A stretch of 64,000 bases of DNA from Motilimonas sp. E26. Its GTDB lineage: Bacteria; Pseudomonadota; Gammaproteobacteria; Enterobacterales; CBDFNC01. Positions 39,998-45,693 of this stretch are shown here, piece by piece (the first letter of the stretch is position 1; each line of letters opens with the position of its first letter). The position numbers and the translations under genes were made by a program. The notes under the pieces are model-generated. The model did not search any database, was not told where the DNA came from, and saw nothing but the letters and a program-made list of their open reading frames with translations. The stretch lies in NCBI RefSeq assembly GCF_021278025.1, contig NZ_JAIBHJ010000006.1:1-64000 (forward strand), given 5' to 3'.

Positions 39998-40059
39998 CGT
40001 GGCACACCCGCCCGATGGCGTGGCACACCCGCCCGGTAGCGTGGCACACCCGCCCGATA
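39976..40059 (+). repeat. four 21 bp iterons (candidate oriV)
   Basis: GCGTGGCACACCCGCCCGAT plus one base, starting at 39976, 39997, 40018 and 40039, nearly identical (copy 3 has GGT in place of GAT). An exact 21 bp period puts all copies on one helix face. They directly follow and partly overlap repC, as iterons do at IncQ and similar origins (20 bp in RSF1010). Confidence 0.92.
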
Positions 40060-40073
40060 TTTTGCCCTTTTAG

Positions 40074-40172
40074 CAGGATATTCAGGATCTATCAGGATCT
40101 TCAGGCGGCGTTACCGCCTGCTTTATACTTTGAGGTATAAAGCTTTTGGTTTTGTATTGGCCTGCGGCCAAT
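40074..40172. promoter_or_regulatory. short repeats and three hairpins beside the iterons
   Basis: Three CAGGAT-type repeats (CAGGATAT, TCAGGATCTA, TCAGGATCTT, 40074-40101), then CAGGCGG-cgtta-CCGCCTG (40102-40120), GCTTTATAC-tttgag-GTATAAAGC (40120-40143) and ATTGGCC-tgc-GGCCAAT (40156-40172). In IncQ plasmids hairpin single-strand initiation sites sit near the iterons; these could play that part, or one may terminate the rep operon. Confidence 0.5.
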
Positions 40173-40239
40173 GGTTTAACGCCATGATTTAGGATGCGCG
40201 TTACATTGGCTCTATTCGCATCATCATTGGCCCGAGATT

Positions 40240-40599
40240 TCAAAACAGATCATCGCTGTTTGGGTTTGGATTGAAGCTAAAGTTTTTTGGTTTTCCGGTG
40301 GCTAAAGCCTTGTTATCACTTGAAGCATCTGACTTGTTCTGGCGTGTTGCTTTAGTGGCTTTATCTTGGTGTTTTATATGATCGTTCACATATTTGCAGA
40401 AGGTTTGATAGGTGCATTGGATGAGATCCGTTGCCGTTAAATGGCTATGTATGTCTTTGCAGGAGAAGCCATTGTCGAGTGCATTGGCAATATCGTCCTT
40501 GAGGGTTAAGAAAATCCTTTTATGATCACCTTTTTGATGACCGGTATCTTTACGTTTTTGTTCAAGCCATTCATTTAGCCGCTCAGTAAACTTAGACAT
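40240..40599 (-). CDS. traK: TraK-like oriT-accessory DNA-binding protein
   Basis: About 119 aa. The N-terminal 75 residues (FTERLNEWLEQKRK, IFLTLKDDIANALDNGFSCKDI, YQTFCKYVNDHI) follow the pattern of IncP TraK, which binds beside the nic site and bends oriT DNA for the relaxosome. The C-terminal 40 residues are Lys/Asn/Ser-rich and low in complexity. ATG 40599 is preceded by AAGGTG with 7 bp spacing. The RP4-like oriT lies just upstream, and traK reads away from it, the same layout as in RP4. Confidence 0.8.
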   Translation of the reverse strand: MSKFTERLNEWLEQKRKDTGHQKGDHKRIFLTLKDDIANALDNGFSCKDIHSHLTATDLIQCTYQTFCKYVNDHIKHQDKATKATRQNKSDASSDNKALATGKPKNFSFNPNPNSDDLF

Positions 40600-40749
40600 G
40601 CTTTTCACCTTACTTTTGTTTATCGATACGAGACTTTTACTGATTTCAGCAATGCTCTTACGCAGTTATGTTATTGCTGTGTCATAACTTAGGTTACTTT
40701 TGCAGTATTTTAGTTTATTTCTTTAAAATCAATATGGTGAGATATCGAT

Positions 40750-40777
40750 TTACGCTTTAATTACGCGAGAATTACGC
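40750..40777. promoter_or_regulatory. three helically phased TTACGC repeats
   Basis: TTACGC at 40750, 40761 and 40772, spacing 11 bp, between traK and the nic region in AT-rich DNA. This is where TraK binds in RP4; a role as TraK sites is inferred. Confidence 0.5.
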
Positions 40778-40821
40778 TTGATGTATGGTGAAAATACGGT
40801 TGGATTCTACGCCAAATGGCT

Positions 40822-40945
40822 GGCAGGATAGGTGAAGTAGGCCCACAAATAAATTTGTTGTACCTCTTCACATTTTTGCTTATTCGCACCAAGGTGCTCA
40901 ACGAAATCCTGCTCTGCGAGGCTAAATATCGCTACCGCGATCCTC
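40822..40945 (-). other. oriT: RP4 (IncP)-like oriT
   Basis: Read on the plus strand: GGCAGGATAGGTGAAGTAGG, then an inverted repeat, then CTTATTCGCACC, GGTGCTCAACG, and AATCCTGCTCTGCGAGGC. These blocks match the RP4 oriT as I recall it. The minus strand carries CTTCACCTATCCTGCC, the IncP nic region (nick at TATCCTG/C). Outer arms GTGAAG (40832) and CTTCAC (40866) are kept, whereas the inner arms have changed to ACAAAT and ATTTGT and still pair. No relaxase gene is present, so a TraI-type enzyme would have to act in trans. Confidence 0.88.
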
Positions 40946-41267
40946 AACCACTATGCCACTGCAACCAATGCTAAATGGTACATGAAGGGGGGTATGTACA
41001 GCCGAATAGGGGAGGGGGGAGATAGATTTTCTTTATGGCGTTAAAACGCTTTTAGGCTTTTAAACATGCTTTTTGCATAGTATGGACTTCACATTCTAGT
41101 GTAAGTTTGCTGTGTAAATGATTGTTTACTTTAGATAAAAATCATGTGAACATGATGGTGTATATAAATCTTTGTTTGAGATGTTTAAAAGCTGTGGCAG
41201 GGAGCAGAACTAAATTATGTAGCAAATTTAGTCATTTTGTGTAACTAAAAGCAAGGAGCTAATAACT
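40946..41267. other. gene-free stretch beside oriT
   Basis: About 320 bp between oriT and the first membrane-protein gene. In RP4 traJ would start here; no TraJ-like frame is seen. It contains a G-rich run (40985-41024) and AT-rich DNA before the SD at 41253, which may hold a promoter. Confidence 0.5.
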
Positions 41268-41693
41268 ATGAACTCATCACTAAACGTTCCAACGGACAAC
41301 CCTTATAAGCTAATGGCAATTGTTGGGGCGATAACTTTTGTATTCGGGATCTATTTTCTTCTAAGTCAAACATACAAATACAATGATGCGATTTTTCAAG
41401 CTCTAGAAAAAATATCAATTATCCAGGCACAAGATGAACTACCTGAGAAGGTAAAAAATGATAGAGTGGCAATTGAAAACAGAAAAATTGAAATTGTAAC
41501 CACCGATAGTAAATATTTCCCCTTTTTGTGTAGTGTGATATCCGCTATTGGGCTCATACTCTGTGGTATAGGTTTTTATCACTGGATATATAATGTTTAC
41601 CCAGACGAAGAATCGATACGTAAAGAACAACTAAAAAGTTTACGCATAGCTAATCAATCAGCATCAAGAACTAGGTTAACTAGGCGTGCATAA
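41268..41693 (+). CDS. small membrane protein of unknown function, two TM
   Basis: 141 aa: TM1 about 15-33 (LMAIVGAITFVFGIYFLL), an intervening charged region 38-83, TM2 about 86-107 (FLCSVISAIGLILCGIGFY) and a basic C-terminal tail (about 115-141). A good SD, AAGGAG, precedes the ATG. It is in the accessory part of the element with a second membrane gene 114 bp downstream. No family recognised. Confidence 0.6.
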   Translation: MNSSLNVPTDNPYKLMAIVGAITFVFGIYFLLSQTYKYNDAIFQALEKISIIQAQDELPEKVKNDRVAIENRKIEIVTTDSKYFPFLCSVISAIGLILCGIGFYHWIYNVYPDEESIRKEQLKSLRIANQSASRTRLTRRA

Positions 41694-41807
41694 TCATAAT
41701 TAAGCTCAATTTCGTGCAAATGACTCCTTTAAAGGCTGCTGTGTTTAGCTTTGTCGTAATGGCCATACCAGATTCATACTGAATTCTAAAGAATGGAAAT
41801 CTAATTC

Positions 41808-42179
41808 ATGGGAAGAAGACATCGCAGGAGACGCAGCACTAGCATTGCTTCTGTCATTCCAGATATTGTGCATGTTGCGTCGCGATTGCCGTGGTGGGGG
41901 GCATTTTTAACCGGAATTATTGCTTACTTCCTGATTGCCATCCTTCTTGGTGGTTACATCGAAGGGCATATTGCTAGTCAAGCCGAATCAAAATTCTACG
42001 TTATTATCGAGGCTCGCTTTGGCCGTTTGGTACACGTATGCAATTGGGTTGGTATAGCTGGTTTTCTAGTAGGGGTATTTTTCGCAATCCGTAACTACTT
42101 TGTACTCAGTCGCGCTACCAGCAATGAAAAAGGTATTGTTACTTTTCTTTCTAAACTAGTCAGCAGAAGCGTCGATTAG
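41808..42179 (+). CDS. small membrane protein; resembles the N-terminal membrane part of some Mrr-like nucleases
   Basis: 123 aa. Very basic start MGRRHRRRRSTS, then IVHVASRLPWWGAFLTGIIA (TM about 33-54) and a second TM (about 77-101). An Arg-rich start followed by LPWW and a TM occurs, as I recall, at the N-terminus of membrane-bound Mrr-type restriction proteins; the nuclease domain itself is missing here and no continuation is seen downstream. It could be a truncated remnant or a free membrane protein. Confidence 0.5.
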   Translation: MGRRHRRRRSTSIASVIPDIVHVASRLPWWGAFLTGIIAYFLIAILLGGYIEGHIASQAESKFYVIIEARFGRLVHVCNWVGIAGFLVGVFFAIRNYFVLSRATSNEKGIVTFLSKLVSRSVD

Positions 42180-42291
42180 CAACAAGTTCACTTGTTTATG
42201 TTGTTCGCCTTGAGTTTAGTTACCTTGTTCACTTTTTAATGCTGTTCATTATTTTTGAACATTATTTTTTATTGAACAGCTGCCATAGTAG

Positions 42292-42594
42292 CTATTTCTG
42301 ACGCTCCTTAAACTCTCCCAAAACACTCGCATCAAGCTCTGTTAATGCTTGAGCATTCAGGTGAGAAATGGCTTCTAAGCGAGCGCTCATCGGCCTAAAT
42401 GATGAAACAGAATCAGCATTCTTGCTTTCTAAAACTTTCATAAGGCCTTCAAAATAAGCGGCGCTCATCATGTAACCAGCTGGCTCATTGTTCGATAAAA
42501 CCACCACAGGCTCCCCTGATAAGCAATCTTTAAAGTGCTTTCTAGCCTCGCTTGATGACACAGCTTTTTCTGCATAGATTGTACTTGTTTTCAT
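42292..42594 (-). CDS. Phd/YefM-family antitoxin, no partner toxin seen
   Basis: A 100 aa protein whose first 60 residues have the Phd/YefM fold (SSSEARKHFKDCLSGEPVVVLSNNEPAGYMMS) that binds operator DNA and, through its C-terminus, a toxin. SD AGGTG 5 bp before ATG. The 110 bp downstream hold no toxin frame, only an inverted repeat GCTGTTCA (42240) ... TGAACAGC (near 42275). It may be orphaned, or work on a toxin elsewhere; higBA is adjacent but divergent and unrelated. Confidence 0.78.
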   Translation of the reverse strand: MKTSTIYAEKAVSSSEARKHFKDCLSGEPVVVLSNNEPAGYMMSAAYFEGLMKVLESKNADSVSSFRPMSARLEAISHLNAQALTELDASVLGEFKERQK

Positions 42595-42775
42595 GATACA
42601 CCTGAGTACTTAATTGTGTACTCAACATTGTATATTGGCATTGCATGCTTTTACAGAATCAAACTGTTTGAAGTGTTTTTGAACAGGTTGATTCATTGAG
42701 CAGAGGTTGTCTCCATGTTTTTTGCATCTAGCAAAATTATGAGGCCGAACTTCACCGGCAATTGCATACACTAGC

Positions 42776-42804
42776 TTGACGCACAACTAGGTTGTGCATA
42801 AAAT
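42776..42804 (+). promoter_or_regulatory. higBA promoter with operator in the spacer
   Basis: TTGACG (42776-42781), 17 bp spacer, TAAAAT (42799-42804). The spacer is filled by the palindrome GCACAA-ctagg-TTGTGC (42781-42797), an ideal site for autorepression by HigA or the HigBA complex. higB starts 24 bp downstream. Confidence 0.8.
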
Positions 42805-42828
42805 GAAGTAAAAATAGGTAAGATTTCT

Positions 42829-43122
42829 ATGGCAATTGAGTTTAGAGATACTTGGTTAGAAGCTTTTTACGAAGAAGATAAAGGCTACAAAAAGATACCC
42901 AGTAACATTGAAAGCGCGCTATTTAGAAAGCTTCAGATCTTGGATGCAGCGACTCAAGAGTCGGATTTAAGAATTCCTCCTGGCAATCGTTTTGAGCACC
43001 TACAGGGGAATTTGTCAGGGTGGTGCTCTATCCGTGTAAATAAGCAATATCGACTTATTTTTCGCTGGGAAGATGGTGTTGCTTTGGATGCTTACTTAGA
43101 TCCGCACGTTTATAAAGGCTAG
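42829..43122 (+). CDS. higB: HigB-type toxin (RelE/ParE superfamily)
   Basis: 97 aa mRNA interferase toxin. Family landmarks: an N-terminal MAIEFRDTWLEAFYE, central LDAATQESDLRIPPGNRFEHL, and C-terminal SIRVNKQYRLIFRWEDG and AYLDPHVYKG. As usual for hig loci, the toxin precedes its antitoxin, 12 bp apart. It may stabilise the mobile element. Confidence 0.93.
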   Translation: MAIEFRDTWLEAFYEEDKGYKKIPSNIESALFRKLQILDAATQESDLRIPPGNRFEHLQGNLSGWCSIRVNKQYRLIFRWEDGVALDAYLDPHVYKG

Positions 43123-43134
43123 TGGAGGTAAGAT

Positions 43135-43461
43135 ATGAGAAATACAAAACGTCGTCCGGTGACTGTTGGACAAATGCTAACACTAGAGTTTCTTGAGCCG
43201 ATGAACATTGAAATCAATGAACTAGCCCAAGCGATGGGCGTTCACAGAAATACACTGAGCCGAATTGTGCATGATAAAGGCACGTTAACCGCACCTATGG
43301 CAATTAAATTGGCGGCAGCCTTGGGTAACACACCTGAGTTTTGGCTGAATATCCAACATGCGGTAGAAATTTGGGATGTAAGGCACAGAGCTTATGAGCA
43401 AGAAGCTAAGAATGTGCGCCGAGTGAAGCCACATTTAGATGATGCAAGCTTAGCGAGTTAA
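43135..43461 (+). CDS. higA: HigA antitoxin (Xre HTH)
   Basis: 108 aa. HTH about 30-70: INELAQAMGVHRNTLSRIVH, then TAPMAIKLAAALGNTPEFWLNIQ, the characteristic HigA sequence. SD GGAGG before the ATG (TGGAGGTAAGAT). It neutralises HigB and represses the promoter through the palindrome at 42781-42797. Confidence 0.94.
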   Translation: MRNTKRRPVTVGQMLTLEFLEPMNIEINELAQAMGVHRNTLSRIVHDKGTLTAPMAIKLAAALGNTPEFWLNIQHAVEIWDVRHRAYEQEAKNVRRVKPHLDDASLAS

Positions 43462-43607
43462 CCCTTTACCAAGTTGGAACGAAAAAATGTGTGATTAAGT
43501 TAAAAATAATCACCAAATTTTCTAAGCATGGTACAAATCATGGTTTTAGATTTCAGGTGTTATTTAAGTGTCTGAACTAAAAGGTTTTTAAGTGTTAGTT
43601 GATAATA

Positions 43608-43628
43608 GAGTGGGAATAATCCTCCGTT
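43608..43628 (+). repeat. attR: second copy of the guaA terminus
   Basis: Matches 31087-31106 with one difference (TCCGT then T in place of C). Near-identity continues over the terminator hairpin to about 43715, with small deletions relative to the left copy (for example 4 bp at 43656). It therefore also looks like the attL of a second, decayed element whose integrase remnant follows. Confidence 0.82.
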
Positions 43629-43661
43629 TAGCAAGTACTGGCACTAACAAGCAATAAACTT

Positions 43662-43689
43662 AAGTCCGCGTAACTGCGGACTTTTTTTG
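43662..43689 (+). terminator. second copy of the guaA-type terminator
   Basis: AAGTCCGC-gtaact-GCGGACTT plus T run, identical to 31146-31173. It no longer follows a complete gene. Confidence 0.8.
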
Positions 43690-43735
43690 TTTTTAACCTA
43701 GGCAAATCTAGCACGGTTTGACAGAGGAATGACCA

Positions 43736-44236
43736 AGCAACCTCAAATCACATGACAAACTCTATAAGGTAAATGATAGAGATGCCCTGTATGTTGCCGT
43801 TATCAAAGCAGGCACCGCTTCATTTCGTTACAACTATTCCATCAGCGGCAGACAAGAAACCATCACCTTTGGTCGCTATCCTACAATCACGCTAGCAGAA
43901 GCCAGAGAACGATTAATCGAGGCAAAGAAGTTGATTGCATTGGGCAAGTCACCAGCCAAAGAAAAAGCCCGCAGTAAATCGCGGATAAAGGATACTGAGA
44001 CGTTTGCAGCCTGGGCTGACAAATGGCTTAGGGATTATCAAATGGCCGACTCAACGCGCGATATGCGCCGCTCTGTGTATGAGCGAGAGCTAAAACCTAA
44101 GTTTGGTAATCAAAAGCTGACAGAAATCACCCATGAAGACCTACGGGTACTCACCGATACCATAGTAGAGCGCGGCGCACCGGCCACTGCCGTTCATGCC
44201 CGTGATATTGTGTTACAAGTATTTCGCTGGGCCATC
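43736..44236 (+). pseudogene. truncated second P4-type integrase
   Basis: Open frame in phase with the integrase at 31430 from its ...LKSHDKLYKVND to VLQVFRWAI. The first about 10 codons and the promoter region are lost and the catalytic domain is missing after 44236. From about 43808 on the DNA is nearly identical to 31530-31951. It is the relic of a related element once in tandem at guaA, cut by the IS3-type fragment that begins at 44237. Confidence 0.88.
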
Positions 44237-44451
44237 AGCTGCCTTGCCCATTTATCGACGGTTGACTTGCCTAACTCTAGTGACTCAGCAACCTCGCGAA
44301 CTGAGCGCCCTTGTCGACGATTTCTTGGGCAACTTCTAGTCGGAATTCTGGTGAATAAGTTAGTCTTGTACGTTTTGACACATTGATACCTGCTTAGTTA
44401 CGGTGATCTTATCACCTCTAATCAGGTGGCCAAAATAGTTGTACCACTACA
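44237..44451 (-). pseudogene. IS3-type insertion sequence fragment, OrfA N-terminus
   Basis: On the minus strand: an IS end starting TGTAGTGGTACAAC (at 44451), about 60 bp leader, then VSKRTRLTYSPEFRLEVAQE and, after a one-base frameshift near the DKG codons, RSVREVAESLELGKSTVDKW. This is the N-terminal HTH of IS3-family OrfA. The rest of the IS is missing: its truncated side joins the integrase remnant and its intact terminus joins the GrpB fragment, so a deletion removed the remainder. Confidence 0.78.
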
Positions 44452-44831
44452 CCTCAGTTGCCGGGCTCTATTCGAAAGATGTTCTGGATATTCTAGGGCT
44501 AGTGAAGAACTTTGAAACTGCAAAAACACTTATTGGCTGTTATGTTGCCCTTGGTTACGAGTATCGGGGTGAGTATGGGATCGAAAGGCGCCATTATTTT
44601 GTAAGGCAAACTCCCTATGTCAGTCACCTGCATATTCATGAGTATGGCGATATCAATGCATTAAACCATTTAAATTTTAAAGAGCAACTAAGTTCTAAAC
44701 CTGAACTGCTCAGAGAGTTAAATGAACTAAAAATTGGCTTGCATGAAAAGTATCCCGACAACAAAGCAGAGTATCAAAAGGAAAAGAAAGTTTTCTATGA
44801 TCGAGTTCATTCTAAGAGGTCTGAACTCTAA
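44452..44831 (+). pseudogene. GrpB-family (UPF0157) protein, N-terminus lost to the IS
   Basis: From TSVAGLYSKDVLDILGLVKN through HLHIHEYG and LNFKEQLSSKPELLRELN to the stop at 44829-44831 it follows the C-terminal about 125 residues of GrpB-like nucleotidyltransferase-fold proteins, which are about 170 aa when complete. The IS end lies exactly where the GSTS motif would precede, so the apparent MYHYTS start is encoded by IS bases. The gene ends inside an attC site, as integron cassettes do. Confidence 0.8.
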
Positions 44832-44885
44832 CAATAACAGGCAATGGACGCGGAAAAGACCGTGCCCTTGCTGTAAGCGTTAGGT
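44826..44885 (+). other. integron attC site, 60 bp
   Basis: Outer boxes CTCTAAC (44826) and GTTAGGT (44879, preceded by GC). Inner arms ACAGGCAATGGACG and CGTGCCCTTGCTGT pair imperfectly with an extra unpaired G, the extrahelical base typical of attC. The upstream ORF ends within it and the next ORF starts 6 bp after it. No integrase gene intI is in the window. Confidence 0.75.
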
Positions 44886-44890
44886 GCTTG

Positions 44891-45274
44891 ATGAAAAAGG
44901 TAAGTATGGAAATTACTTATCGTGAACGAGTCTTTGACCGGTTAACCACATCAGGATGGTTCTATATCCATATATTTGTGGATGGTCAGTTTGCAGGGCA
45001 GTTAGAGTTTCGTAGCTTTTCACCCGAGCCGGAGACTGGCTATGTGCATCTCATTTACTTAAAGCCGAATTTTCGTGGATCAGGACTCGCCCCAAAAGTG
45101 CAGGATTATATTGTAAGTATTTTGAGTAAAGCGGGTTGTTTGCGTGCTGTACTTTCGGTAAGCCGAACTAACCATCGAGCTCTCACATTCTACAAGCGCC
45201 ATGGTTGGGAGTTCGTGCGTAAGAATCCCAAGCACGATGAAACGGACTTTTACCAACTTTGGCTACGCACCTAA
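44891..45274 (+). CDS. GNAT-family N-acetyltransferase, gene-cassette type
   Basis: 127 aa. Acetyl-CoA motif A is visible at VHLIYLKPNFRGSGLAPKVQDYI and motif B at NHRALTFYKRHGWEFVRK. The substrate is unknown. The ATG lies just after the attC recombination point, so the gene looks like an integron cassette; its own 3' attC is not recognisable. TTG 44888 is in frame but ATG 44891 is preferred. Confidence 0.82.
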   Translation: MKKVSMEITYRERVFDRLTTSGWFYIHIFVDGQFAGQLEFRSFSPEPETGYVHLIYLKPNFRGSGLAPKVQDYIVSILSKAGCLRAVLSVSRTNHRALTFYKRHGWEFVRKNPKHDETDFYQLWLRT

Positions 45275-45693
45275 TCGGGTAGCCGGAGGTCTCTAACCTC
45301 CAGCCCCCAAACCACCCACAATGCTCTCTCGATTGAGAAGATGTGAAATGGGCGGCTCATCTTCCGTAATGAATAGTAATTCAAATGTCCTTTAGTTATG
45401 CCAGACCTAGAGCAGCAAGGAAATCATTGCTAATGCCAATATTGATTCCTTTGGTTTTCGAGCTTCTAGCAAGGCCTTTTGCTGGTGATACCACAGGCAA
45501 CGGCGAGACGTTCACTGACACCCTGCTTGATTGTTTGGCTGATGCCTATAAAGGGCTATTTCTGGTCACCCCAAACTCATTTTGGGGCAAAAGTGTGTTA
45601 GGAGCTTGGCAATACACTGCTTGGCATCTCTGTTGCTCAGGGTATGATTATTTGGCGATTGAGGTAAACTGATGGGCCAGCATAGGAGAAACA
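45275..45693. other. hairpin-bearing stretch between cassette gene and polB
   Basis: Contains GGAGGT-ctcta-ACCTCC (45285-45301) and GAAGATG...CATCTTC (45337-45364). The second resembles stem-loops found in group II introns, but no intron protein or other domain is seen. A 95-codon frame (45385-45672) has a weak SD, no recognisable domain and is kept only as a possibility. polB has its own SD, AGGAG at 45683. Confidence 0.4.

Larger units (their letters stand above)
31087..43628. mobile_element. integrative mobilisable element at the guaA 3' end, about 12.5 kb
   Basis: Bounded by a direct repeat of the guaA terminus (31087-31106 and 43608-43627). Contents from left: integrase, a minus-strand two-gene operon of unknown function, HTH-repeat array, zinc-ribbon/HTH protein, alpA-repA-repC with iterons, traK-like gene, RP4-like oriT, two membrane proteins, orphan antitoxin, higBA. 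There is no relaxase, coupling protein, mating-pair apparatus or phage structural gene. The element therefore looks integrative, self-replicating when excised and mobilised in trans. The guaA 3' end is a known tyrosine-integrase site; the combination of functions is inferred. Confidence 0.85.

Noticed and set aside
39777-40049. Two overlapping minus-strand ORFs with repeated peptides of the MCHATGRV / PRYRAGV kind
   Set aside because: The repetition is only the iterons read in other frames; no SD and they lie over repC.
39976-40059. CRISPR-like look of four short direct repeats
   Set aside because: The repeats abut with a single base between them, so there are no spacers; iterons beside a rep gene explain them.
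31087-43628. Interpretation as a prophage or P4-like phage satellite
   Set aside because: AlpA and the integrase would fit, but there are no capsid, packaging, regulator or P4 primase genes, whereas oriT, TraK and IncQ rep genes point to conjugative mobilisation.
43931-44386. Annotating the 151-codon frame as an intact integrase
   Set aside because: It lacks the N-terminal arm residues and the whole catalytic domain, and its last 50 residues come from antisense IS3 DNA.
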